Source: Chelativorans sp. YIM 93263 (GTDB lineage: Bacteria; Pseudomonadota; Alphaproteobacteria; Rhizobiales; Rhizobiaceae). Taken from it: 64,000 bases of DNA. Made by a program: the position numbers and the translations under genes. The notes under the pieces are model-generated. The model was not told the DNA's origin, made no database searches, and saw nothing but the letters and a program-made list of their open reading frames with translations. The stretch covers positions 184,674 to 248,673 of the forward strand of contig NZ_JAKCWP010000007.1 in assembly GCF_028767125.1 (NCBI RefSeq), given 5' to 3'. Positions within the stretch are counted from its first letter, which is position 1. The number at the start of each line of letters is the position of its first letter. Positions 36,128-45,466 of this stretch are shown in pieces.

Positions 36128-37318
36128 ATGACGGATTTCAAAGACAGTTGGAAAGCTCAAACGGCTCTGGTGCACGGCGGCACGCAGCGCTCGCAGTTCG
36201 GCGAGACGTCGGAAGCGCTGTTCCTGACCCAGGGGTTCATCTATGACAGCGCGGAGGCGGCGGAAGCACGCTTCAAGGGTGAAGATCCCGGCTTCATCTA
36301 TTCGCGCTACGCCAATCCCACTGTCGACATGTTCGAAAAGCGCATGTGCGCGCTGGAAGGCGCGGAGGATGCCCGCGCCACCGCCTCGGGCATGGCCGCC
36401 GTTTCGGCCGCGCTTCTGTGTTCGCTGCGGGCGGGTGACCACGTCGTCGCGGCCCGCGCGCTTTTCGGCTCCTGCCGCTGGATTGTGGAAACCTTGATGC
36501 CGCGTTACGGCGTCGAAACCACACTGGTGGACGGGGCTTCATTGCAAGCCTGGGAAGAAGCCATCCGGCCCAACACCAAGCTGTTTTTCCTTGAAAGCCC
36601 GACCAATCCGACGCTCGAGGTCTGCGACATTGCAGGTATCGCCAAGCTCGCCAACACGATCGGCGCCCGGCTCGTGGTCGACAATGTCTTTGCCACGCCG
36701 CTCCTGCAACGGCCGTTGGAACTGGGCGCGCATGTGGTCGTCTATTCGGCCACGAAGCATATCGACGGGCAAGGGCGCTGTCTGGGCGGCATCGTGCTTT
36801 CCGACAGGGACTGGATCGACGAGCATCTGCACGACTATTTCCGCCACACGGGACCGAGCCTTTCGCCCTTCAATGCCTGGACACTGCTCAAGGGGCTCGA
36901 AACCCTGTCGGTGCGCGTTCGCCAACAGATGGAGAGTGCCGGGCGTGTCGCCGACTACTTGGCCGAGCATCCCAAGATCAGCCGCGTGGTTTACCCGGGC
37001 AGGCCCGACCACCCGCAGGCGGAGCTCATCGCGCGCCAGATGAAGGGCGGCTCCACGCTCGTGTGCCTCGATGTGGGAGGAGGCAAGAACGATGCCTTCG
37101 CCTTCTCGAACGCACTAAAGATCATCGGCATTTCCAACAATCTGGGCGACGCCAAGAGCCTGATCACGCATCCCGGGACCACGACACACAAGAACCTCTC
37201 CGAGGAAGCACGCACTGAAGCCGGCATCAATCCGGGCACGCTGCGGCTCTCGCTGGGGCTGGAGGATTGCGACGATCTGATCGCCGATATCGAGCAGGCC
37301 TTGGCGAAGGTCGGCTAA
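36128..37318 (+). CDS. metZ: O-succinylhomoserine sulfhydrylase
   Basis: A 396-residue PLP enzyme of the Cys/Met metabolism family that makes homocysteine from O-succinylhomoserine and sulfide. The PLP lysine is K210 in VVYSATKHIDGQGR; FIYSRYANPTVDMFE and SPTNPTLEVCDI are family motifs, and the end SLGLEDCDDLIADIEQAL is standard. The start is the ATG at 36128; an in-frame ATG at 36083 lies inside the terminator hairpin region and is rejected. It is controlled by the SAM-II element directly upstream. Confidence 0.93.
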   Translation: MTDFKDSWKAQTALVHGGTQRSQFGETSEALFLTQGFIYDSAEAAEARFKGEDPGFIYSRYANPTVDMFEKRMCALEGAEDARATASGMAAVSAALLCSLRAGDHVVAARALFGSCRWIVETLMPRYGVETTLVDGASLQAWEEAIRPNTKLFFLESPTNPTLEVCDIAGIAKLANTIGARLVVDNVFATPLLQRPLELGAHVVVYSATKHIDGQGRCLGGIVLSDRDWIDEHLHDYFRHTGPSLSPFNAWTLLKGLETLSVRVRQQMESAGRVADYLAEHPKISRVVYPGRPDHPQAELIARQMKGGSTLVCLDVGGGKNDAFAFSNALKIIGISNNLGDAKSLITHPGTTTHKNLSEEARTEAGINPGTLRLSLGLEDCDDLIADIEQALAKVG

Positions 37319-37941
37319 GGCCGGCCTCGTCCTCAAGGGGAGGCATACCTATTCGTTCCCGCGCGGTGGTCCGCCGGGGTTTGTCAAAGATCGGGAAACG
37401 GGGCGCGTGGTCCGAGCCTCTCTATTAATTTATGTGGCGCGTTCCACGCGCCCCGCCGGCCGCTGTCCCACGGTTGGCCGGTCACTCGGGCTTCCCTCTC
37501 CTGCCCGGCTGCACCCAATTAGGGGGTGGTCTTGGCCGGGCCGAAGAAGAAGTCCTAGCGGCTTCTCCGCAGCTGCCCGACACCGTCTCTCACCCGGTGC
37601 CCGGTTTTTCCGGCGATGCTGTCTGTCACCCAGCACCCCGGCGCCGCCGGCCTGTTGCGGGCCCTCACATGCCTCCAGGTACCGGATCCCTGGAGGGGGA
37701 GGCTGCCGCCGCCCTCCCTGATCCCCGGTCCGGACCCGGTTCCCGCGAGGGCGATGGGTGCATGATAAGAGGGGCTGGGCGTTGTAGGATAAAATCAGCC
37801 GAAAAAAGCTCGGACTTTTTTCTGATATCGAGCAAAAACAACTGCTTATCTGCCGAGAAAATGTTTGAGGCGCCATTTTTTATCCCCGCGCGGGATGCTT
37901 ATCCGGAAGCGCCGGCGTTTATCGTCAATGCTCTGGCATGG

Positions 37942-37964
37942 ATACCAGGGTCGAGCCCTGGTAT
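37942..37964. repeat. Short palindromic repeat ATACCAGGG-N5-CCCTGGTAT
   Basis: The arms are perfect 9-mers around TCGAG, followed by GACGA. From memory, palindromes of the form GATACCNGGGTC...CCNGGTATGACG are dispersed in rhizobial intergenic regions, so this is probably one copy of a REP-like family. No second copy was seen in the window. Confidence 0.5.
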
Positions 37965-38051
37965 GACGAAGGACATATGGGCCTTGCTCTATCATTGACC
38001 TCGATGGCGGCGCTAATCTCGAACGTCGGCGATCGCTGAAGCTCCTACAAA

Positions 38052-38103
38052 CCTCGTCATCGTTCGGCGGAGCGAAGCGGAGACCCGAGGAACCATGCCT
38101 GAG
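38052..38103. repeat. Dispersed intergenic repeat-like element with CCTCG/CGAGG ends
   Basis: The segment runs from CCTCGTCATCGTTCGG to GGAGACCCGAGGAACC with an internal direct repeat GCGGAGCGAAGCGGAG. The pattern of CCTCG, a short GC-rich middle and ACCCGAGGAxCCATGCC resembles small repeats I associate with Hyphomicrobiales genomes. Single copy here. Confidence 0.4.
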
Positions 38104-38207
38104 CCTTAGTGCTGGTTACACCGTCACGGGAGCGATCCCGGACAAGCTTCCCCCCGCCTTTCAGACTTCCGGAGCACCTCGTGCGGGGTTCACCGGTAAA
38201 TAACCGG

Positions 38208-39485
38208 TCAGCCGCCCGACTTTGAGACCACGAGCGGAATGACCCGGTCCGACTGGGCGGCGGGGGCTTCGTGGTGTTCGGTGAAGGCGATGCCGAGTGC
38301 TTCCCACGTTTCCATAAGAGCGTCCCTCAGCCCCTCGATCAGCTCGTCCGTGTGGAACGGGGTGGGCGTGATGCGCAGGCGCTCCGTGCCGCGCGGGACC
38401 GTCGGGTAGTTGATCGGCTGTATGTAGATGTCGTGCTTTTCGAGCAGGCGGTCGCTCGCCTTCTTGCACAGCTCCGGATCAGCGACCAGCAAAGGCACGA
38501 TGTGCGTTTGGGACGGCATGACGGGAAGACCCGCCGCGCGCAGCACGTCCTTGGCGCGTTGCGCCTGGCCCTGGTGTGCCTTGCGTTCAGCGTTCGAGCT
38601 TTTCAGATGCCGGATCGAGGCGGTGGCCGCGCTGGCGATGGCTGGCGGCAGCGCCGTCGTGAAGATGAAACCCGGGGCGTAGGAGCGCACGGCATCGATG
38701 ATGGCGGATGAGCCGGTGATATAGCCGCCAATCACGCCGAAGGCCTTCGCCAGCGTGCCCTCGATGATGTCCATGCGATGCGCCAGGCCATCGCGCTCGG
38801 TGATCCCGCCGCCGCGCGGACCGTACATGCCGACCGCATGCACCTCGTCGATATAGGTCATCGCGTTATACTTTTCGGCGAGATCCGCGATCTCGGCGAT
38901 GGGGGCGACGTCGCCATCCATCGAATAGACGGATTCGAAGGCGATCAGCTTCGCGCGCTCCCGCCCCGCAGCTTTGAGCAGGCTTTCCAGATGATCCAGA
39001 TCGTTGTGGCGGAAGATCTTCTTTTCCGCGCCGGAGCGGCGGATGCCCTCAATCATCGAGGCGTGGTTCAGCTCGTCGGACAGGATGAGACAGTTTGGCA
39101 AAAGCCTGCCGATGGTCGACAGCGACGCCTCGTTGGAGATGAAGCCGGAGGTGAAGACGAGCGCGGCTTCCTTGCCGTGCAGATCGGCAAGCTCGGCCTC
39201 GAGCTCCACCAGCGGGTGATTGGTGCCGGAGATATTGCGCGTACCGCCGGCGCCTGAGCCCATACGGCCCGCGGCCTCCTGCATCGCGGCGATCACGCCG
39301 GCATGCTGGCCCATGCCGAGATAATCGTTGGAGCACCATACTGTGATCTCCCGCGCCTCCTGCCCCGAGCGCCAGATTGCGCGTGGGAAGGCGCCGGCGA
39401 TGCGCTCCAGATCGGCAAAGACGCGGTAGCGCCGCTCTGCGTGAAGCTGGTCGATTGCCTCGGAAAAGAACCGCTGATAGTCCAT
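38208..39485 (-). CDS. hemA: 5-aminolevulinate synthase
   Basis: A 425-residue alpha-oxoamine synthase that condenses glycine and succinyl-CoA in the first step of the alphaproteobacterial (Shemin) haem pathway. The PLP lysine is K247 in [49 protein letters not shown], the cofactor aspartate in [13 protein letters not shown] and [20 protein letters not shown] are all typical. The gene is monocistronic by spacing, with a MarR regulator in the same direction upstream. Confidence 0.95.
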   Translation of the reverse strand: MDYQRFFSEAIDQLHAERRYRVFADLERIAGAFPRAIWRSGQEAREITVWCSNDYLGMGQHAGVIAAMQEAAGRMGSGAGGTRNISGTNHPLVELEAELADLHGKEAALVFTSGFISNEASLSTIGRLLPNCLILSDELNHASMIEGIRRSGAEKKIFRHNDLDHLESLLKAAGRERAKLIAFESVYSMDGDVAPIAEIADLAEKYNAMTYIDEVHAVGMYGPRGGGITERDGLAHRMDIIEGTLAKAFGVIGGYITGSSAIIDAVRSYAPGFIFTTALPPAIASAATASIRHLKSSNAERKAHQGQAQRAKDVLRAAGLPVMPSQTHIVPLLVADPELCKKASDRLLEKHDIYIQPINYPTVPRGTERLRITPTPFHTDELIEGLRDALMETWEALGIAFTEHHEAPAAQSDRVIPLVVSKSGG

Positions 39486-39580
39486 CTCGTCTTCCTGGTT
39501 GCCGCCTGATAATAATCGGCGCCCGGCCTAACGTCTATCGGGCAATCGGGGGCAAAATGCCACGCCGGGATGTTTCTCCT

Positions 39581-40084
39581 TCAGCCGTTTAACGGCGTCT
39601 TGTCCGGTTTCTCCTCGCTTTGGGTCATCAGATCCGCCAGCGAAGAGACTGCATTCACGATCTGCCGCCGCCGTTCCGGCGTAAGCTCTGCGAATCGCGT
39701 AACAAAGCTCTCGCCCAAGGGTTCCGGCGCGTTGGCCAAAAGGGCAATCCCCTTTTCCGTGAGGCGCGTGTGAACGACCCGCCGATCCTGTGCGGAACGG
39801 TAACGCTGGATGATGCCGCGCTCCTCCAGCTTGTCAAGGATCGTGGTGACCGTGGCGGGACTGAGATTGGCTTGTGCGGAGAGCGCAGTGGTCGTCACCT
39901 CGCCGAGCGCGGCAATGCACTTCAGGATGACGAGCTGTGGCGCCGTCAGGCCGATCACCCTTGCGAGCGCGCGCGATTGCAGATCGTTGGCACGCAGGAT
40001 GCGGCGCAATGCCTTCTCCAGGATACGGAGTTCTTCCTGATGGAACCGGGCCGGCGGCCCGGCGTTTTCAAAATGGTGCACCAT
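39581..40084 (-). CDS. MarR-family transcriptional regulator
   Basis: A 167-residue winged-helix regulator. The DNA-binding domain contains LTAPQLVILKCIAALGEVTT, the recognition helix LSAQANLSPATVTTILDKLEERGII and the wing RSAQDRRVVHTRLTEKG. It is divergent from the NAGGN operon and a palindrome overlapping a promoter lies between the two starts, so it probably controls both. The inducing signal is unknown. Confidence 0.87.
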   Translation of the reverse strand: MVHHFENAGPPARFHQEELRILEKALRRILRANDLQSRALARVIGLTAPQLVILKCIAALGEVTTTALSAQANLSPATVTTILDKLEERGIIQRYRSAQDRRVVHTRLTEKGIALLANAPEPLGESFVTRFAELTPERRRQIVNAVSSLADLMTQSEEKPDKTPLNG

Positions 40085-40089
40085 CGGCA

Positions 40090-40124
40090 GATCATTTTGA
40101 CAATCGAATGATCAGAACTATAAC
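40090..40124 (+). promoter_or_regulatory. Promoter and overlapping palindrome of the NAGGN operon
   Basis: A sigma70-like pair TTGACA (40097-40102) and TATAAC (40119-40124) with 16-bp spacing points toward the operon. The -35 box sits inside an inverted repeat GATCATT (40090-40096) / AATGATC (40107-40113). A bound MarR dimer would block the promoter; the link is inferred from position. Confidence 0.55.
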
Positions 40125-40169
40125 TAATATGCTGAGCGACGCAATACCGAGGAGGGCCAGCCGCTTCAC

Positions 40170-41945
40170 ATGTGCGGGATTTGCGGAGAACTGAGATTCG
40201 ACGGAGCGGCGGCATCGCCGGAAACCGTGTCGAAGATGATGGGATGCCTGGTCGGCCGCGGGCCGGACGGCGCGGGCGTTGTGCTGCACGGCAATCTGGC
40301 GCTTGGACACCGGCGGCTGAAGGTGATCGATCTTTCGGACAAGGCCCGCCAGCCAATGGACGACCCGGCGCTTGGACTGACCATCTGTTTCAACGGCTGC
40401 ATCTATAATTATCCGGAACTGCGCGGCGAGCTGGAAGCAAAGGGCTACTCCTTTTTCTCCACCGGCGATACCGAAGTGATTCTGAAAGCCTGGCACGCCT
40501 GGGGCGACAAATGCGTGGAGCGCTTCCACGGCATGTTCGCTTTCGTGCTGCATGAGCGAGAAACGGGCCGCGTCGTCATGGCGCGCGACCGGTTTGGGAT
40601 CAAACCCCTCTATCTCTCGGAGACGCCGCAGGCTCTGCGGTTTGCCTCCGCGTTGCCCGCGCTGCTGGCCGCCGGCGATGTCGGCACATCGATAGATCGC
40701 GTGGCGCTGCATCATTACATGACGTTCCATTCCATCGTGCCGCCACCGCGCACGATTCTCAATGGCGTGAAAAAGCTGCCGCCGGCAACCATTCGCGTTA
40801 TCGAAACCGATGGTACGAAGCATGATCGCGTCTATTGGAATCCTCCCTATGAGCGCGATCCCGAACTTGCCTCGCTGGGCGCGGAAGAGTGGCGCGACCG
40901 CGTGCTAGATGCACTGCGTCTTGCGGTCAAACGGCGCATGGTAGCGGATGTTCCCGTGGGAGTTCTGCTTTCGGGAGGGGTCGATTCCAGCCTGATCGTC
41001 GGGCTGCTGGCGGAGGCTGGTCAGCACGGCCTCATGACTTTCTCGGTGGGCTTCGAGGAAGCCAATGGCGAGAAAGGCGACGAGTTCGTCTATTCGGACC
41101 TGATCGCGGCGCATTACGGCACCGATCACCATAAAATCTTTGTGCCCACGGACAAGCTCATGGAATCCCTGCCAGGGACTTTCCAGGCGATGTCCGAGCC
41201 GATGGTGTCCTACGACAACGTCGGTTTCTATCTCCTGTCGAAGGAGGTCTCCAAACACATCAAGGTCGTGCAGTCGGGGCAAGGGGCCGACGAGGTGTTC
41301 GGCGGCTACCACTGGTATCCCCCGCTCATGAATTCGAACGATGTGGTGAGTGACTATGCGGACGTGTTCTTCGACCGTCCGCACGAGCGGATGAAAGACC
41401 AGCTCGCGCCGGAATGGCAGACCGAAGAGGACGTCAGCCGCGCTTTTGTCGCCGAGCACATGAACCGGCCCGGGGCCGATACCCCAGTGGACGCAGCGCT
41501 CAGGCTCGATTCCTCCGTCATGCTGGTGGACGACCCCGTCAAACGCGTCGACAACATGACCATGGCGTGGGGGCTGGAGGCGCGCGTGCCCTTCCTCGAC
41601 CACGAGCTGGTGGAGCTTGCCGCCCGCATACCACCCGAGGAAAAACTGAAGGGCGGCGGCAAGGGCGTGCTGAAGGACGCCGCGCGGCAGGTGATCCCGA
41701 GCGAGGTGATCGACCGCAAGAAGGGCTATTTCCCGGTGCCGCAGCTCAAATATGTGGACGGACCGTATCTGGAGATGGTGCGCGATGCCCTGAGTTCGCA
41801 AAGCGCCCGCGAGCGCGGCTTATTCCGGCAGGAATATCTGGACATGCTTTACGCCGCACCTTCGGAGCACATAACCCCCCTGCGCGGCTCGGCCCTGTGG
41901 CAGGTCGGCTTGCTCGAACTCTGGCTCCAGACCCACGGAATCTAG
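40170..41945 (+). CDS. asnO: N-acetylglutaminylglutamine amidotransferase (asparagine synthase-like)
   Basis: A 591-residue class II amidotransferase. Cys2 is the glutaminase nucleophile (MCGICGELRF); the synthase domain has the ATP pyrophosphatase loop LLSGGVDSSLIVGLLAEAG and GQGADEVFGGYHWYP. Together with the next gene it matches the NAGGN osmolyte pathway, in which this enzyme amidates N-acetylglutaminylglutamine. The context of synthetase plus M42 peptidase supports this over ordinary asparagine synthesis. Confidence 0.88.
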   Translation: MCGICGELRFDGAAASPETVSKMMGCLVGRGPDGAGVVLHGNLALGHRRLKVIDLSDKARQPMDDPALGLTICFNGCIYNYPELRGELEAKGYSFFSTGDTEVILKAWHAWGDKCVERFHGMFAFVLHERETGRVVMARDRFGIKPLYLSETPQALRFASALPALLAAGDVGTSIDRVALHHYMTFHSIVPPPRTILNGVKKLPPATIRVIETDGTKHDRVYWNPPYERDPELASLGAEEWRDRVLDALRLAVKRRMVADVPVGVLLSGGVDSSLIVGLLAEAGQHGLMTFSVGFEEANGEKGDEFVYSDLIAAHYGTDHHKIFVPTDKLMESLPGTFQAMSEPMVSYDNVGFYLLSKEVSKHIKVVQSGQGADEVFGGYHWYPPLMNSNDVVSDYADVFFDRPHERMKDQLAPEWQTEEDVSRAFVAEHMNRPGADTPVDAALRLDSSVMLVDDPVKRVDNMTMAWGLEARVPFLDHELVELAARIPPEEKLKGGGKGVLKDAARQVIPSEVIDRKKGYFPVPQLKYVDGPYLEMVRDALSSQSARERGLFRQEYLDMLYAAPSEHITPLRGSALWQVGLLELWLQTHGI

Positions 41946-41949
41946 ACTG

Positions 41950-43761
41950 ATGGGCAGAAAAGACGAAACGACACGCGCCTGGCGGGGACGCTCTGACAGG
42001 GCGATGGAGCATCGTCTCAAGCGGCTGCGGACCGAGAGCATGAAGCCGGCGATCACCCACGGCGACGACGAAAAGGCAGAACGGCTGAAGTCGGTTACGC
42101 TTGAACTCGGTTGGGGGCGGCTAATCTTCGCCCAGACCTTCCCGGACAATAAATCGCTGTTGGCTGCACTGCAGAAGGAAGGCGAGGCGCGGCGCGACAT
42201 CGCGTTCTATATTCGCGACCCGCATGTGCTTCTGGCCCTTGCGCCGCAGGAGCTCTTCCTCGATCCCTCCCACACCTATCGGCTGGACCTTTCGGCATAC
42301 CGGGTCAGCCGGCGCCAGCCGCGTGGCTTTTTCATCCGCCGGCTTTCTTCGCAGACCGACGCGGAGGCCGTGAACGCGATCTATCACAGCCGCGGCATGG
42401 TTCCGGTGCGACCTGATTTCTTCTGGACCAACCGCGACAGCCGGGCCGTTGTCTATCTGGTGGCCGAGGACGTGGCGACCGGCGATGTCATCGGCACAGT
42501 GACGGGGGTGGATCACCATCGTGTCTTCAACGACCCGGAACACGGGTCGTCGCTGTGGTGTCTTGCGGTCGATCCGCAGTGTCGGCACGGCGGTGTCGGA
42601 GAGGTGCTGGTGCGTCGCCTGGCGGAGCACTTCAGCGCACGCGGCGCGAGCTACATGGACCTGTCGGTCATGCATGACAACGAGCAGGCCATCGCGCTCT
42701 ATGAAAAACTCGGATTTCATCGCGTTCCGGTCTTCGCGGTCAAACGCAAGAACCCGATCAACGAGAAGCTCTTCACCCATCCGCCTGCCGAATACGACCA
42801 GCTCAATCCCTATGCGCGCATCATCGTGGACGAGGCGCATCGGCGTGGCGTTGCCGTCGAGATCACGGATGCGGAAGGCGGCTTCTTCCGCCTCTCCTTC
42901 GGAGGCCGTGCGATTCATTGCCGGGAGAGCCTGTCGGAGCTGACCACCGGTGTCGCCATGTCGATCTGCGACGACAAGGCGGTGACGCGGCGGATCGTGG
43001 AAAAGGCTGGGATCAAGGTGCCCGAACAGATGGAGGCCTCGAGCGGCCGCGAGGAAATCGAGGATTTCCTCCGAAAGCATGAGCGGGTCGTGGTCAAGCC
43101 CGCGCGCGGCGAGCAGGGCCGGGCCGTGGCCGTCGGGCTGGAAACGGTGGAGGACGTGGAACGGGCCGTCGAGGGCGCCCGCGAGGTCTGCGACCGGGTG
43201 CTGCTGGAAGCCTTTTTCGAAGGCGAGGACCTGCGCCTCGTGGTGATCGATTACAAGCTGGTGGCCGCGGCCGTCCGCCGCGCACCGCGCGTGGTGGGTG
43301 ACGGCGTCAAAACGATCGAATCGCTCATCCGGCATCAGTCCCGCCGCCGCGCGGCCGCAACGGGCGGGGAAAGCACGATCCCAATCGACGACGAGACCCG
43401 GCGTTGCCTCGCAAACGCCGGATATGCGCTGGATTCAGTGCCTTCCGAAGGCGAAGAGGTCATCGTGCGCAAGACGGCAAACCTGCACACGGGCGGTTCG
43501 ATCCACGATGTCACGGCGGACGTTCACCCGAAACTGGCGGAAGCGGCTTGCGTGGCTGCGCGCGCCATCGATATACCGGTGGTTGGAATAGATCTCATGG
43601 TGAGGTCGCCAAAACGCCCGGAATATGTTTTTATCGAAGCGAACGAACGGCCGGGCCTGGCCAATCATGAACCGCAACCCACCGCCGAGCGCTTCGTCGA
43701 TCTTCTGTTTCCCCGTACGGGCCTAAAATCAGCGAAGCAGGCGCATACTCCCGAGGAGTAG
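41950..43761 (+). CDS. ngg: N-acetylglutaminylglutamine synthetase (GNAT plus ATP-grasp)
   Basis: A 603-residue fusion. The N-terminal GNAT acetyltransferase domain (about residues 110-270) has the acetyl-CoA loop LAVDPQCRHGGVGEVLVRRL and MHDNEQAIALYEKLGFHRV; the C-terminal ATP-grasp domain (about 320-590) resembles cyanophycin synthetase, with VVKPARGEQGRAVAVG and FIEANERPGLANHEPQP. It should acetylate glutamine and ligate a second glutamine. It starts 4 bases after asnO ends. The compound is an osmoprotectant known from rhizobia and pseudomonads. Confidence 0.88.
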   Translation: MGRKDETTRAWRGRSDRAMEHRLKRLRTESMKPAITHGDDEKAERLKSVTLELGWGRLIFAQTFPDNKSLLAALQKEGEARRDIAFYIRDPHVLLALAPQELFLDPSHTYRLDLSAYRVSRRQPRGFFIRRLSSQTDAEAVNAIYHSRGMVPVRPDFFWTNRDSRAVVYLVAEDVATGDVIGTVTGVDHHRVFNDPEHGSSLWCLAVDPQCRHGGVGEVLVRRLAEHFSARGASYMDLSVMHDNEQAIALYEKLGFHRVPVFAVKRKNPINEKLFTHPPAEYDQLNPYARIIVDEAHRRGVAVEITDAEGGFFRLSFGGRAIHCRESLSELTTGVAMSICDDKAVTRRIVEKAGIKVPEQMEASSGREEIEDFLRKHERVVVKPARGEQGRAVAVGLETVEDVERAVEGAREVCDRVLLEAFFEGEDLRLVVIDYKLVAAAVRRAPRVVGDGVKTIESLIRHQSRRRAAATGGESTIPIDDETRRCLANAGYALDSVPSEGEEVIVRKTANLHTGGSIHDVTADVHPKLAEAACVAARAIDIPVVGIDLMVRSPKRPEYVFIEANERPGLANHEPQPTAERFVDLLFPRTGLKSAKQAHTPEE

Positions 43762-43764
43762 GTC

Positions 43765-44922
43765 GTGACGCGTCTGACCATCGACGTCGACTACCTGTGC
43801 GAACAGCTTCGAAACCTTCTCTCCATTCACAGCCCCACCGGCTACACCGATACGATCGTGCGCTATGTGACGGAGGAACTGGAACGGCTGGGGCTGGAGC
43901 CGGAGCTGACCCGCCGTGGCGCCATCCGCGCCATCTGGCGCGGCGCCCGTCGGCGCGGAGCGCGCGCCATCATCACCCATGTCGACACGCTCGGCGCGCA
44001 GGTGAAGCAGATCAAGGAGAACGGGCGGTTGGAACTGCTGCCCATCGGCCACTGGTCCGCCCGCTTCGCCGAGGGTGCGCGGGTGACGATCTACACCGAG
44101 AAAGGCAGCTTTCCCGGTACCGTCCTGCCCCTCAAGGCATCGGGGCATACCTTCAACGACGGTGTCGACGAGTTGCCCGTCGGCTGGCAATATGTGGAAC
44201 TCAGGATCGATGCGCTGACCTGGTCACGTGAAGATACGATGGATCTGGGCATCGACATCGGCGACTATGTCGCCTTCGATCCGCAGCCGGAGTTTCTTGA
44301 CAACGGTTTTATCGTATCCCGCCACCTCGACGACAAGGCGGGCGTGGCGATCGCGCTGGCCGCCCTTCAGGCGCTCAAACGCGTGGAGGCGCGGACGCCG
44401 GTGGATACGCACTGGCTCTTCACCATTTCCGAGGAAGTGGGCGTTGGCGCGTCGGCCATCGTCACCCCGGAGATCGCTTCCATGGTCACCATCGACAATG
44501 GCACCTCCGCGCCCGGCCAGAACTCCTCCGAGTTCGGAGTCACGATCGGCATGGCGGATCAATCCGGCCCCTTCGACTATCACCTCACCAAGAAGATGGT
44601 CGACCTGTGCCGGGAACATGATATCCGCTTCCAGAAGGATATCTTCCGCCATTACCGCTCCGACTCGGCTTCCGCTCTGGAGGCGGGGCATGATGTGCGC
44701 ACCGCACTCATCGCCTTCGGTGTCGATGCCTCCCATGGCTATGAGCGTATTCACGCGCATGCCCTGCGCTCCGTCGCAGAGTTGACGACGGCTTATGTGA
44801 CGAGCCCGCTGGAGATCCAGCGCGATATCCAAGAGGTCTCGGATCTCGAAGGCTTCACCGAGCAGCCCACCGAGGCGGCCGAGCAGCCGGACGAAACGGA
44901 AAAAATGCCTGATAGAAACTGA
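43765..44922 (+). CDS. M42-family peptidase of the NAGGN trio
   Basis: A 385-residue metallopeptidase-like protein. Metal-site motifs are SPTGYTD, THVDTLGAQ (His-x-Asp), the HLDDKAGVAIALAAL aspartate and SEEVGVGAS glutamates. Members of this group occur as the third gene of NAGGN operons and may degrade the osmolyte when salt stress ends; that role is inferred from context. It begins 3 bases after the synthetase stop, with GAGGAG just before the start codon. The last 25 residues are acidic and variable. Confidence 0.85.
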   Translation: MTRLTIDVDYLCEQLRNLLSIHSPTGYTDTIVRYVTEELERLGLEPELTRRGAIRAIWRGARRRGARAIITHVDTLGAQVKQIKENGRLELLPIGHWSARFAEGARVTIYTEKGSFPGTVLPLKASGHTFNDGVDELPVGWQYVELRIDALTWSREDTMDLGIDIGDYVAFDPQPEFLDNGFIVSRHLDDKAGVAIALAALQALKRVEARTPVDTHWLFTISEEVGVGASAIVTPEIASMVTIDNGTSAPGQNSSEFGVTIGMADQSGPFDYHLTKKMVDLCREHDIRFQKDIFRHYRSDSASALEAGHDVRTALIAFGVDASHGYERIHAHALRSVAELTTAYVTSPLEIQRDIQEVSDLEGFTEQPTEAAEQPDETEKMPDRN

Positions 44923-44979
44923 TCGCTTTTTGGCGTTCGCGATATTGCCTTCCCGCCCGGATCGCGATTGAATGACCCC

Positions 44980-45444
44980 ATGAAACGGGAGAAATTCGAT
45001 CTTTTCGATGAACGCATCCTGCGCGAGCTTCAGCGGGATGCTTCCCAGTCGCAGCGGGACCTGGCGCAGAAAATTGGGCTATCGCAGAATGCCTGCTGGC
45101 GGCGCTTGCGTGCGCTGGAGGCGAGCGGCATCATTAAAAGCCGCACGGTGAATCTCGACCGGGCCAAGCTCGGCCTCGGTCTTGTGGTTTTCGTGATGGT
45201 CAAGACGCGCCACCATTCGGCGGACTGGCTAAAAGCCTTCCGCCAGCACGTCTCCGCGATTCCCGAAGTGGTCGATTTCTTCCGGATCGGCGGCGACTAC
45301 GATTACATGCTGCGCATCGTCACCGCCGATATGGCGAGCTATGACGGCGTTTATCAGCGTCTCATCCAGAAGGTCGAGCTGGAATCGGTAACCTCCTATT
45401 TCGCCATGGAAGCGATCGAGGAACGCCGACCGCTGCCCATCTGA
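44980..45444 (+). CDS. Lrp/AsnC-family transcriptional regulator
   Basis: A 154-residue regulator. The N-terminal helix-turn-helix is FDERILRELQRDASQSQRDLAQKIGLSQNACWRR in two pieces (about 5-38), followed by the RAM ligand-binding domain with the turn FFRIGGDYDYMLRIV. A TTG at 44968 would add 4 residues. It follows the NAGGN peptidase by 57 bp and may be independent. No operator was identified. Confidence 0.87.
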   Translation: MKREKFDLFDERILRELQRDASQSQRDLAQKIGLSQNACWRRLRALEASGIIKSRTVNLDRAKLGLGLVVFVMVKTRHHSADWLKAFRQHVSAIPEVVDFFRIGGDYDYMLRIVTADMASYDGVYQRLIQKVELESVTSYFAMEAIEERRPLPI

Positions 45445-45466
45445 GCGCGGCCGCCGATTTTGCCGC

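Larger units (their letters stand above)
37319..38207. other. GC-rich 0.9-kb stretch with strong inverted repeats and no recognised gene
   Basis: Open frames exist on both strands, but their translations are low-complexity Pro/Arg/Gly and look non-coding. Structure is plentiful: an 11-bp perfect inverted repeat GGGGCGCGTGG (37401-37411) / CCACGCGCCCC (37445-37455), an inner hairpin GGCGCGT/ACGCGCC (37437-37453), a CTCCAGG/CCTGGAG hairpin near 37675-37700, and GAAAAAAG/CTTTTTTC (37801-37822). Two short repeat elements follow. A structured RNA is possible; I recognise no known family (RNase P, tmRNA and SRP hallmarks are absent). Confidence 0.4.

Noticed and set aside
35936..36442. 170-codon N-terminal extension of dcd
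   Set aside because: It runs antisense through the riboswitch and metZ 5' end and reads as non-homologous; the TTG at 35935 has a ribosome site.
37430..37876. Minus-strand frame in the GC-rich stretch after metZ
   Set aside because: Low-complexity Arg/Pro/Gly translation, no ribosome site and matching open frames on the other strand.
37319..38207. RNase P RNA, tmRNA or SRP RNA in the gene-free stretch
   Set aside because: The conserved core of RNase P, the coded tag of tmRNA and the SRP tetraloop region were looked for and not found.
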